Source of the DNA: DASQWP01 sp050697555
Lineage (GTDB): Bacteria; Actinomycetota; Thermoleophilia; Gaiellales; Gaiellaceae
Length of the DNA stretch: 14,730 nucleotides
Direction of reading: 5' to 3'
Assembly: GCA_050697555.1 (NCBI GenBank)
Contig: JBOHAD010000059.1
Location: 1-14,730 of the forward strand
A program made the translations under genes and the position numbers. The notes under the pieces are model-generated. The model was given only the letters and a program-made list of their open reading frames with translations. It was not told the DNA's origin and searched no databases. Positions 7,814 through 14,612 of the stretch are shown here, piece after piece (position 1 is the first letter of the stretch; the number at the start of each line of letters is the position of its first letter).

Positions 7814-8986
7814 ATGCATCGGATCGGGGTGGAAGAGCGCCGTGCCCGTCTTGCCGTGCGCCACCACATCGCGCCAGACGAGCGAGTCGGGTCGGTCGTC
7901 GAAGCGGCCCGCGACGTCGTCTGCCTCCACGCCTCGGACCCGTCCACGGTCTACCTGTCCGCATGGGCACGGATGACCGCTCCGACGATCGAAGCCGTGG
8001 ATCGCGCGCTCTACGAGGAGCGCCTGCTCGTCCGGATGCTCGCGATGCGTCGGACGATGTTCGTCGTGCCGCTCGAGGACGCGCCGATCCTCCACGCCGC
8101 GGCGTCGGTCGCGATCGCCGGCGCGGAGCGGAAACGCAACGAGAAGCTGGTCGACATGCTCGGCGTCGACGACGCCGAGGCCTGGATCAAAGAGGCTGAG
8201 GCAGCGACCCTGGCGGCGCTGGAGCGGCGCGGTGAGGCGACGGCCCAGGAGCTCGCCGCGGATGTCCCCGCGCTGCGGCAGAAGGTGCGAGTCAACGTGG
8301 GCAAGCGGTACGAGGGTGACATCGGGATGTCGAGCCGGGTCCTGCTGCTGCTTGCCCTCGAAGGGAAGGTCGTGCGAGGGCGGCCGCGTGGGACGTGGAT
8401 CAGCAGCCAGTACCGCTGGGCGCCGATGGCCCGCTGGCTCGGACGCGCGATGCCCGAGCTGCCTGCGACAGAGGCCCAAGCCGAGGTCGTCCGGCGCTGG
8501 CTGTCACGCTTCGGTCCCGGGACCGAGGCGGACGTTCGGTGGTGGACCGGCTGGACGGCGAGGGCGGTTCGCACCGCCCTCGCGACCGTTCGAGCCCTCG
8601 AGGTCGACCTGGACGGGCTCGCGGCCTTCGTCCTCCCCGACGACCTGGAGCCGACGCCGGCTCGCGAGCCCTGGGTCGCCCTCCTTCCCTCCCTCGACCC
8701 GACGACGATGGGATGGCAGGCGCGCGACTGGTACCTGGGCGGCCACAAGGACGCCCTCTTCGACACGAGCGGCAACGCGGGACCGACCATCTGGGTCGAC
8801 GGGCGAATCGTCGGCGGCTGGGCGATGCGCGCCGACGGTGAGGTCGTCACGAAGCTGCTCGAGGACGTCGGGCGCGAGGCGTCGCTGTCGGTCGACGCCG
8901 AGGCTGCGCGCCTGACCGAGTGGCTCAAGGCGGCCCGTGTCGTCCCTCGATTCCCGACGCCTCTCCACAAGGAGCTTGACGGGTGA
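7814..8986 (+). CDS. Winged-helix DNA-binding protein (HTH_42, AlkZ/YcaQ-like)
   Basis: 390-residue protein of the HTH_42 family, the fold of the DNA glycosylases AlkZ and YcaQ/AlkX: tandem winged-helix domains with a C-terminal beta-rich domain. Family blocks include RRARLAVRHHI (9-19), LHASDPSTVYLSAWAR (38-53), MRRTMFVVP (78-86), the central helix ALERRGEATAQEL with RVLLLLALEGKVVRGRP, WTGW, and near the C-terminus LLPSLDPTTMGW and WVDGRIVGGWA. Characterised glycosylases carry Q-x-Q or Q-x-D where this protein reads H39-A-S41 followed by D42, so glycosylase activity is uncertain. The start is ATG at 7814, without a Shine-Dalgarno. It is monocistronic, converging with the minus-strand DUF1801 remnant 39 bp away with no hairpin between. 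Confidence 0.85.
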   Translation: MHRIGVEERRARLAVRHHIAPDERVGSVVEAARDVVCLHASDPSTVYLSAWARMTAPTIEAVDRALYEERLLVRMLAMRRTMFVVPLEDAPILHAAASVAIAGAERKRNEKLVDMLGVDDAEAWIKEAEAATLAALERRGEATAQELAADVPALRQKVRVNVGKRYEGDIGMSSRVLLLLALEGKVVRGRPRGTWISSQYRWAPMARWLGRAMPELPATEAQAEVVRRWLSRFGPGTEADVRWWTGWTARAVRTALATVRALEVDLDGLAAFVLPDDLEPTPAREPWVALLPSLDPTTMGWQARDWYLGGHKDALFDTSGNAGPTIWVDGRIVGGWAMRADGEVVTKLLEDVGREASLSVDAEAARLTEWLKAARVVPRFPTPLHKELDG

Positions 8987-9025
8987 GACATGGCGCAGCC
9001 CTCGTTGTTTCACGTTGCACCCTGC

Positions 9026-9394
9026 TCAGAGAGTGGATGAGCCTGCCTTCCAGTCGCACCAGGCGCGGATGGCGGCCTCGAGGTCAGCTCGGCCGGCCTC
9101 CAGCTGATCGAAGCCGGTGAAGCGCATCGTGCGGACGAGCTTGCCGTCACCCTCGAGGCGAGGATGGTCGCCTGGGATCTCGGAGCCCCGGTGGAACATG
9201 ATGCTGACGAGGTTCTTCGACGGGTTGAAGCTGGCGATGTTGCCCTTGTACGCGAAGGTGGGCGTCCGCCATTTGACGGACTCGGTGACTCGGCCGTCTG
9301 CCCCGAGGATGATGTCTCGGGCGCGGCGGATCGTCGAGTCGAGAGGGTGGTTGGCCTAATCGAGCCACTGGTCCACTTGTGGGCTCCGGTTCAT
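9026..9394 (-). pseudogene. DUF1801 (YdhG-like) gene interrupted by an amber codon
   Basis: Read from ATG at 9394, the frame gives 122 residues typical of DUF1801: MNRSPQVDQWLD, then TAG at 9358-9356 (codon 13), then ANHPLDSTIRRARDIILGAD, VTESVKWRTPTFAYKGN, NPSKNLVSIMFHRGSEIPGD, and a C-terminal helix ending at TGA 9026. Everything after the TAG matches the family with no other lesion. The TAG replaces a codon that is usually Lys, Glu or Gln, so one base change (for example GAG or CAG to TAG) explains it. No ATG, GTG or TTG follows the TAG until the Met at codon 66, so a shortened start would lose more than half the domain. AGAGGAG lies ahead of the ATG, and the start overlaps the DUF899 stop as ATGA. 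Confidence 0.8.
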
Positions 9395-10149
9395 ATCGCT
9401 CCTCTTCCCAAGTCGTACTCGTTGTGTCGCCGGATCCAGAACTCGGACGAATCGCCCTCGTCGCGCCCCTTCGGCGCCCGGTCGAGGATCGGGTAGTAGC
9501 CCATCAGGAACTCCAGTCCGCGGGCGTAGGTCGAGTAGGCGTGGTAGACGGCGGCATCAGCCAGGGCAAAGGCGCTCATACCCGGTCCCTCCGAGACGTA
9601 TCCGGCGACGTCGGTCCCGGTTGCGGCCGCCATCTGACGCAATACAGGCGGGGGCTCGCCCTCGAGGAGCGGTCCCAGGTGCTCGCGCACCTGCTCGTCG
9701 GTGTACGAGACGCCGAAGTCGAAGTTGAAGTCGCTATCGGCCGACGACGCCCAGGGAAAGCTCCAGCCCATCCTCTGCTTGTAGGCCTGGAGCTTCTCCA
9801 ACGGTGCGCGCGAGACGTAGAGCATCGTCAGGTCGCGCGCGTGGAGATGCGGCAGGACGCCGTTGACGGCGTCGGCGCTCGACGAGCAGGTCGGGCAGCC
9901 GGCCTGGTAGCTCGGGCCGAACATGAAGTGGTAGACGAGGAGCTGGGAGCGACCGTCGAAGAGCTCCGCCAGGGTCCGCGTGCCCTCGTCGGTCTCGAAC
10001 CGGTACTCCTTCTCGACCGGGACCCACGGCAGCTCGCGGCGCTGCCGTGCGAGCTCGTCGCCCATCCGGGTGTGTTCTTTCTCGCGTCGCAGCAGCTCCT
10101 CCCGAGCCGCCTGCCATTCCTCGCGGCTGCCGATCTTGTGATCCGTCAT
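9391..10149 (-). CDS. DUF899 family thioredoxin-like protein
   Basis: 252-residue cytosolic protein of the DUF899 family, with a thioredoxin-like core. Visible family blocks are the N-terminal helix EEWQAAREELLRREKEHTR, ELPWVPVEKEYRFET, LAELFDGRSQLLVYHFMFG, GCPTCSSSADAVNG with a CxxC pair (C85, C88), YVSRAPLEKLQAYKQRMGW, DFNFDFGVS, and the C-terminal GMSAFALADAAVYHAYSTYA. The ATG at 10149 is chosen because TAGGAGG lies 6-7 bp ahead; a start at 10209 has none. Its TGA overlaps the ATG of the DUF1801 gene, so the two form a coupled operon. Function is not established; the CxxC suggests a redox role but family members lack a proven substrate. Confidence 0.92.
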   Translation of the reverse strand: MTDHKIGSREEWQAAREELLRREKEHTRMGDELARQRRELPWVPVEKEYRFETDEGTRTLAELFDGRSQLLVYHFMFGPSYQAGCPTCSSSADAVNGVLPHLHARDLTMLYVSRAPLEKLQAYKQRMGWSFPWASSADSDFNFDFGVSYTDEQVREHLGPLLEGEPPPVLRQMAAATGTDVAGYVSEGPGMSAFALADAAVYHAYSTYARGLEFLMGYYPILDRAPKGRDEGDSSEFWIRRHNEYDLGRGAI

Positions 10150-10492
10150 CGGTTGCCTCCTAGTTGTGTGCGACTTGCTCCTACGACTGCCGCGGGTACC
10201 GAATCTCATTAGGGCTAGAGGCGGTATGTCACCATCCGTTGCCCCGTTCTCGGCGATACAGACCGCCGCAATCGCGAAGACTCATCGCAAGTCGAGCTCG
10301 CGTGAGCGCCTGACGGTTGCGTCGCAGGGGTCGCGCTCGGCGAGCGACCTGAGAGGCCGACGGCATGCGGCACGATCTGACGGCTCTCGCCAGCGCAGAT
10401 CCAAGGCGACCACCTGAGGTCGATGAGCGATGAGTTTCGGTGCCATCGTCGGTCAGTAAGAGTGACAATCCCCGCGGAGAAGGGAGCTCACG
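10150..10492. other. Divergent intergenic region (DUF899 / VOC genes)
   Basis: 343 bp without a recognisable gene. Both strands contain short open stretches rich in Arg and Ser that match no family I know. The region should contain the promoter for the DUF899 operon (minus) and the VOC gene (plus). GACAAT at 10464-10469 is a weak -10 candidate for the plus strand without a good -35. I see no clear hairpin, repeat or RNA gene. Confidence 0.4.
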
Positions 10493-10903
10493 ATGGCTAT
10501 GCAGACGTTCGTCAACCTGCCGGTGAAGGATCTGACCAAGGCGACCGAGTTCTTCACTACGATCGGATTCTCGTTCGATCCACAGTTCACCGACGAGAAC
10601 GCGACACGCATGATCATCAGCGACGACACCTTGGTCATGCTGGCGGTGGAGCCGTTCTTCAAAGGCTTCATCGAGCCCCAGGACATCGCCGACACGTCGA
10701 GGAGTAGGGAGGTGATCGTGGGCCTGTCGACCGAGAGCAGGGAGCAGGTCGACGACCTCGCCGACAAGGCTCTCGCCGCCGGTGGTCAGGCCTTGGGCGA
10801 GCCGGAGGACCAGGGCTTCATGTACATGCGGGGCTTCCGCGACCTCGACGGGCATCAGTGGTCGTTCATCTACATGGACATGTCCGCGATCCCACAGGAC
10901 TAA
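10493..10903 (+). CDS. VOC-family (glyoxalase/bleomycin-resistance-like) protein
   Basis: 136-residue protein of the vicinal-oxygen-chelate superfamily, most like the uncharacterised single-domain glyoxalase-like proteins of soil bacteria. Two beta-alpha-beta-beta-beta modules are visible: FVNLPVKDLTKATEFFTTIGF with NATRMIISDDTLVMLAV (6-52), and EVIVGLSTESREQVDDLADKALAAGG with GFMYMRGFRDLDGHQWSFIYMD (73-129). The usual first-strand His ligand is replaced in NLPV, so it may not bind metal as glyoxalase I does. The ATG at 10493 has AGAAGGGAG 6 bp upstream; a second ATG two codons later is also possible. It heads a run of four plus-strand genes for small enzymes. Substrate unknown. Confidence 0.85.
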   Translation: MAMQTFVNLPVKDLTKATEFFTTIGFSFDPQFTDENATRMIISDDTLVMLAVEPFFKGFIEPQDIADTSRSREVIVGLSTESREQVDDLADKALAAGGQALGEPEDQGFMYMRGFRDLDGHQWSFIYMDMSAIPQD

Positions 10904-10968
10904 CGGATCACGGCAGGGAGGGCGACGTGGCGGTTGAGGGTGGTGTTCCTGCTGACCAGGAGATGTCG

Positions 10969-11376
10969 ATGACCACCGAGCAGCGAGCATCCGAGTCGGC
11001 GATTCGCGCGCTGATCGAGAGATGGGCAACGGCCGTCCGCGCCGGGGATCTCGACGGCGTGCTCGCCGATCACTCCGACGACATCCAGATGTTCGACGTG
11101 CCGCCGCCGAACGAGGTGCGCGGCATCGCGGCCTACCGCGAGACGTGGCCTCCCTTCTTCGAGTGGCAGAGGAGGGGGGCCGCGTTCGAGATCGTCTCGC
11201 TCGACGTCACCGCGGGTGCCGATGTCGCCTTCGCCACCGCCCTGCTCCGTTGCGGGACCGAAGAGGAGCTGAGGAAGGACCCCGACAACCGCCTACGCTT
11301 GACCATCGGGCTGCGCAAGGAGGGCGGCCGCTGGGTCGTCTCGCACGAGCATCACTCCTTCCCGGCTCGCGATTGA
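10969..11376 (+). CDS. SnoaL-like / NTF2-fold protein (SgcJ/YybH type)
   Basis: 135-residue cone-shaped NTF2-like fold protein. The opening helix pair SAIRALIERWATAVRAGDLD with DGVLADHSDDIQMFDVPPP, GIAAYRETWPPFFEW, and the strands FEIVSLDVT, VAFATALLRC, RLRLTIGLRKEGGRWVVSHE and HHSFP match the SnoaL_3/YybH group of polar-pocket proteins (isomerase, hydratase or binding functions). The ATG at 10969 has AGGAG at the ideal 6-nt distance; ATG 10963 abuts it. A GTG at 10927 with AGGGAGGG ahead would add 14 residues and cannot be excluded. It starts 65 bp after the VOC gene and precedes the DHFR-like gene by 13 bp, so it is probably co-transcribed. Substrate unknown. Confidence 0.85.
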   Translation: MTTEQRASESAIRALIERWATAVRAGDLDGVLADHSDDIQMFDVPPPNEVRGIAAYRETWPPFFEWQRRGAAFEIVSLDVTAGADVAFATALLRCGTEEELRKDPDNRLRLTIGLRKEGGRWVVSHEHHSFPARD

Positions 11377-11389
11377 GGGGACGCTTACC

Positions 11390-11950
11390 ATGGCCAAGCT
11401 GATCTACTCGGCGATCACATCGCTCGACGGCTACATCGAGGACGAGGACGGCAAGTTCGACTGGGCCGAGCCGGACGCGGAGGTGCACACATTCGTCAAC
11501 GACCTCGAGCGGCCGGTCGGCACCTACCTCTACGGGCGCCGGCTGTACGAAGTGATGCTCGCCTGGGAGACCGCGGACACCCTCGCCGATCAGTCGCCCG
11601 TCATGCGGGACTTCGCTGAGATCTGGCGGGCGGCCGACAAGATCGTGTACTCCAAGACGCTGGAGGCGGTATCGACCGCCAGGACGCGGATCGAGCGAGA
11701 CTTCGACCCTGAAGCGGTCCGGCAGATGAAGGCGGCAGCGGGACATGACATCGCGGTGGGCGGTCCCGATCTCGCCGCCCAGGCGTTCGAGGCCGGGTTG
11801 GTCGACGAGGTGCACCTGTTCCTCGCGCCCATCGTGGTGGGAGGCGGGAAACAGTCCCTCCCCGACCATGTCCGCCTGAGGCTCGAGCTGCTGGACGAAC
11901 GCCGGTTCGGCAGCGGCATGGTCTACCTCCGCTACCGCACCACGACGTGA
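11390..11950 (+). CDS. Dihydrofolate-reductase-family (RibD C-terminal-like) reductase
   Basis: 186-residue NADPH-dependent reductase-fold protein of the RibD_C/DHFR superfamily, full length. Landmarks are LIYSAITSLDGYIED (4-18), YLYGRRLYEVM (46-56), DKIVYSKTLE (83-92), the cofactor-binding turn GHDIAVGGPDLAAQAFEAGL (117-136) and VDEVHLFLAPIVVGGGKQSL (137-156). It is neither the housekeeping FolA nor a full RibD, because it lacks the deaminase domain; stand-alone members are mostly uncharacterised. The ATG at 11390 is preceded by GAGGGGA at about 9 nt. Its TGA overlaps the GTG start of the following hydrolase (GTGA), so the two are translationally coupled. Confidence 0.9.
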   Translation: MAKLIYSAITSLDGYIEDEDGKFDWAEPDAEVHTFVNDLERPVGTYLYGRRLYEVMLAWETADTLADQSPVMRDFAEIWRAADKIVYSKTLEAVSTARTRIERDFDPEAVRQMKAAAGHDIAVGGPDLAAQAFEAGLVDEVHLFLAPIVVGGGKQSLPDHVRLRLELLDERRFGSGMVYLRYRTTT

Positions 11951-12840
11951 GAGACCCCGACGTTGCCGGACGTGCAGCCGCGCGTCGGGGATCCGCGCAG
12001 CCGACGAAGGTTCTGGCCAACGGTGTCGAGCTCTGCGTCCAGACCTTCGGTGATCTCGCGAGCCCGGCGATCCTGCTGATCGGCGGGGCGGCGAGCTCGA
12101 TGGACTGGTGGGAAGACGAGTTCTGCGAGCGCCTCGCGGCCGGGCCGCGATTCGTGATTCGGTACGACCTCCGCGACACGGGGCAGTCGGTCAGCTACGA
12201 GCCGGGCGCGCCGCAGTACGGTGGGCCGGACCTGGTCGCGGACGCCGTCGGCGTGCTCGACGCGCTTCGGGTCGCACGGGCGCACGTCGTAGGAATCTCC
12301 ATGGGCGGCGGGATCGCGCAACAGCTGGCGCTCGACCACGCCGATCGGGTTGCTTCCCTGACGCTGATCTCGACCAGTCCCGGCGGGCCCGACCTCCCGC
12401 CGATGTCCGACGAGCTCCGAGCGCGGTTCGAAGAGCCGCTCCCCGAGCCGGACTGGTCGGACCGGCAAGCGGTCGTCGACTACATCGTCGAGGATCTGCG
12501 CCCGTACGCCGGAACTCTCCCGTTCGACGAGGTGGAGATGCGAGCGCTCGCCGGAAGGATCGTCGATCGGACGGTCAACATCGCGTCCAGCATGACGAAC
12601 CACTGGATCCTCGAGGGCGGCGAGCCGGTGCGGCCGCGACTCGGCGAGATACGAGCGCCGACCCTGGTGCTCCACGGCACAGAGGATCCGCTGTTGCCCT
12701 ATGGCCACGCCGAAGCGCTAGCCGCCGAGATCCCCGGCGCCCGCCTCCTGCCGCTCGAAGGAATGGGCCACGAGGTGCCGCCACGCCCAGTCTGGGATCA
12801 GGTCGTTACCGCCATCCTCGACCACACCGCGGAGCGCTGA
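11947..12840 (+). CDS. Alpha/beta hydrolase
   Basis: 297-residue serine hydrolase with an intact triad: Ser118 in the nucleophile elbow GISMGGG, Asp247 in HGTEDPLLP and His275 in GMGHEVPP. The oxyanion strand ILLIGGAASSMDWW (42-55) and YDLRDTGQS (73-81) resemble the actinobacterial hydrolases annotated as esterases or RdmC-like methylesterases. The cap region spans about 147-225. No signal peptide, so cytosolic. It starts with GTG overlapping the DHFR-like stop by 4 bp; the first ~20 residues are Arg/Ala-rich and look like a non-conserved extension that keeps coupling. It converges with the minus-strand gene, with a 22-bp gap and no terminator. Natural substrate not predictable. Confidence 0.92.
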   Translation: MRDPDVAGRAAARRGSAQPTKVLANGVELCVQTFGDLASPAILLIGGAASSMDWWEDEFCERLAAGPRFVIRYDLRDTGQSVSYEPGAPQYGGPDLVADAVGVLDALRVARAHVVGISMGGGIAQQLALDHADRVASLTLISTSPGGPDLPPMSDELRARFEEPLPEPDWSDRQAVVDYIVEDLRPYAGTLPFDEVEMRALAGRIVDRTVNIASSMTNHWILEGGEPVRPRLGEIRAPTLVLHGTEDPLLPYGHAEALAAEIPGARLLPLEGMGHEVPPRPVWDQVVTAILDHTAER

Positions 12841-12862
12841 AGCGCAGCTCGGCCCCGGTCTA

Positions 12863-13786
12863 CTACGGCCTCGCGGGGCGTTGAGCCCGAACGTCGATCG
12901 TCGCGTTGTGCCGCAGGACGGAGAGCGCGCGCACCGTCGCGTAGCCGCGCCATTCCAGCGCCGCGGCTGGTGAGTAGCTCTGGAAGTCGACCGACCAGCC
13001 CCCGTCTTCCTCCTGCTCGCCGGCGAGCCGCTCGAGATCGGCTGCGACCGCGGCTTCATCGAGCAGGGTCCGGGCGGGCCGACCGGGCTCGGGAGCGAGG
13101 TCGACTGGCCGCAATGCCTCGTCGGCGAGACCGCCTGTGACGCGCAGCCGGCCGTCCCTGGGGACGTACTCGCCGAGGCGCGCCAGCAGTCCTGGCGCGG
13201 CGCCGTTACGGTCATGCACGGCGTCGAGGAGCTGTATGGCGAAAGCGAGCTCGTACGCGGCCGGAGCGGCCTCGAGCGCGTCGATCGCTGCGAGACACCA
13301 GCTCGTCGCCCGGGCGAGCCAGGGATGGCCGTTGACCGCCGGGTCGTGCGCGGCGACGCGATTGGCGTGCGCCGCGACGATCGCGGTGATCTGGAGCGAG
13401 AAGGCCTGCGAGTCGGCCTGCGCCCAGAAGGGCGCGCAGCCACTGGGGTCCTCGATCGGGAGCGCGAACGGCAGCCCGCCGTCGGGGAGTGCGATGGCGT
13501 CCAGCCAGTCGCACAGCTCCGCGGCCTCCGGAGCCGTGACGGGGGCGACGTCGGCAAAGACCTCGAAGGCGTGCCACGCCGCGGCAGGTTGGCTCTCCGG
13601 CGCGCGCAGGTCGGGCTCGAGGCCATGCCCGTAGCCACCGTCGGGGTTGCGGTAGGCGCGCAGGGCGGCGAGGACGGGCTCGGCGTCCACGCCCTCGAAG
13701 AGGAGCTCGAAGCGCCGCCGATCGAGGAGGCGGGCGTGGGAGGCCATGAAGCCCCCCGCTGCGATCAGGTGATGGCTCGTTCCCAT
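12863..13786 (-). CDS. Alpha/alpha-barrel protein, prenyltransferase/squalene-cyclase-like fold
   Basis: 307-residue protein with the repeat pattern of the prenyltransferase/squalene-cyclase alpha-barrel superfamily. Helical repeats are separated by glycine-aromatic turns: YRNPDGGYGHGLEPDLR (45-61), DAIALPDGGLPFALPIEDPS (96-115) and EEDGGWSVDFQSYSPAAALE (259-278), which is QW-motif-like. It lacks the DxDD protonation motif of squalene-hopene cyclases and is about half their length, so cyclase activity is not supported; uncharacterised actinobacterial proteins share this layout. The ATG at 13786 has AAGGAGA at a good distance. It lies 42 bp after the truncated DHFR-like gene on the same strand and may share its transcript. 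Function unknown. Confidence 0.75.
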   Translation of the reverse strand: MGTSHHLIAAGGFMASHARLLDRRRFELLFEGVDAEPVLAALRAYRNPDGGYGHGLEPDLRAPESQPAAAWHAFEVFADVAPVTAPEAAELCDWLDAIALPDGGLPFALPIEDPSGCAPFWAQADSQAFSLQITAIVAAHANRVAAHDPAVNGHPWLARATSWCLAAIDALEAAPAAYELAFAIQLLDAVHDRNGAAPGLLARLGEYVPRDGRLRVTGGLADEALRPVDLAPEPGRPARTLLDEAAVAADLERLAGEQEEDGGWSVDFQSYSPAAALEWRGYATVRALSVLRHNATIDVRAQRPARP

Positions 13787-13828
13787 TTCGTGTCTCCTTC
13801 TGTCTCTGCCTCGTGGTCTGTCGAGGAC

Positions 13829-14071
13829 TCAGCTCTGGACGGGTTGGTAGGTGGGGGCGACGGCACCGGTGGCGAACTCGCGTGAGTGGTCGGCCATCTC
13901 CTCGTAGGTCGCGCGACCCATGACGTGTGTGCCGGCCTGCCAGAGGACCTCGTCGACGACCCACTGGCTGAGCTCGCCGTCGAAGTCGCGCATGATCCAC
14001 TCAGCGTCTTCGTCCAACGGGCCCACGTAGCCGTCGAGCGACATGTCCATCTTGAGAACCACTCTCCTCAT
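13829..14071 (-). pseudogene. C-terminally truncated DHFR-family (RibD_C-like) gene
   Basis: 80 codons from ATG 14071 to TGA 13829. The first ~60 residues are a good match to the start of stand-alone RibD_C/DHFR-like proteins: MRRVVLKMDMSLDGYVGPLD, EWIMRDFDGELSQWVVDEVL and HVMGRATYEEMAD. The chain then turns into SREFATGAVAPTYQPVQS and stops, where relatives of about 180-190 residues continue with the KVVFSKTLE strand, the GG cofactor turn and the C-terminal barrel. Neither other minus-strand frame between 13787 and 13880 carries the missing part, so this looks like a deletion rather than a frameshift. The full-length paralogue at 11390 shows what is lost. A functional short protein is possible but NADPH binding should be gone. 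Confidence 0.6.
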
Positions 14072-14177
14072 CTGAGTCTGCTCTTCAGGTGGTTTGTGGA
14101 TCGTTTCGGGTTCCAGTGTCGTGCCGGAGGGGTGAGCGGCGCTGTTCCGGTTAGAAGACTCCCAACGACGGTGTTCC

Positions 14178-14478
14178 TCATCGGTCTGCTCCTGGATCGA
14201 CTGGTCGAAGGCCGGCCAGCACCGATGCGATTCGATCGGAGCGGCGGTGGGCAAGCATGCGCAGCGTCTCATCGGCCCAGCGAAGCAGTGCCTTGTTGCG
14301 CTCGAGCCCCACCGCGAGGCGCGAGGTAGGGGAAGAACTCGCGATCGTCCCCCGCGATGACGACCTCGAGCTCCTCGATCCGCGCCTGCACCGCTCGTCG
14401 CCGCTCTTCGATCTCGGTGACGATCGCGTCCTCCGTCGGCCGGGACAACAGAACATGCCGATTTGCAGGAAGTTGACG
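14178..14478 (-). pseudogene. Frameshifted helical remnant, PadR C-terminal-like
   Basis: Two adjacent minus-strand frames form one plausible helical chain. The first (14478-14323) reads RQLPANRHVLLSRPTEDAIV, then EIEERRRAVQARIEELEVVI and GDDREFFPYL. After one extra base at about 14322 the next frame continues RLAVGLERNKALLRWADETL, RMLAHRRSDRIASVLAG and stops at 14178. Joined, this resembles the coiled-coil dimerisation region of PadR-type regulators (long helix, then 'LxLALxxGLxxxRALLxW'). The winged-helix DNA-binding half is absent; the DNA upstream leads instead to the end of an IS110 transposase. It precedes the truncated DHFR-like gene by 106 bp, so it may once have been its local regulator. 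The joining is my inference and the family call is tentative. Confidence 0.42.
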
Positions 14479-14612
14479 GGAGCGACGGGACGCGACCCGC
14501 GACCTCCGGCGCGACAGGCCACTTCAGGCATCGCGACGGTTGGCGACGATGGCCCCGCTATGGCTCTATTCATGGGGCTTTTCGGGGTTTTTGCGACTCG
14601 ATTCCGACGCTT
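14479..14612. other. Non-coding junction between IS110 end and regulator remnant
   Basis: 134 bp with no supported gene. It should contain the right end of the IS110 element and the disrupted upstream part of the PadR-like remnant. The only structure I see is the GC-rich hairpin and direct repeat (GGGGCTTTT then GGGGTTTTT, 14574-14592). No terminal inverted repeat or target duplication is recognisable. Confidence 0.35.
14552..14592 (+). other. Alternative hairpins with T-runs beyond the transposase 3' end
   Basis: GCCCC (14552-14556) can pair with GGGGC (14574-14578), followed by TTTT. Alternatively CCCCG (14553-14557) can pair with CGGGG (14583-14587), followed by TTTTT. Both have long loops, and the T-runs are on the plus strand, opposite to the transposase. 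It could be a weak plus-strand terminator or part of the insertion sequence's right-end structure. Confidence 0.25.

Noticed and set aside
9356..9358. TAG in the DUF1801 gene as a recoded sense codon
   Set aside because: TAG is used as the real stop in other genes here (651-653, 5440-5442, 12865-12863), and no suppressor tRNA is seen in the window.
9164..10212. Plus-strand open frames (110 and 277 codons) over the DUF1801/DUF899 region
   Set aside because: They lie opposite recognisable DUF1801 and DUF899 domains and have no family resemblance or convincing start sites.
10229..11029. 266-codon minus-strand frame across the intergenic region and VOC gene
   Set aside because: It lies opposite the well-supported VOC gene, and its tail in the intergenic region shows no conserved pattern.
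13886..14329. 147-codon plus-strand frame opposite the truncated reductase
   Set aside because: The minus strand carries clear DHFR-like sequence with a start; the plus frame has none.
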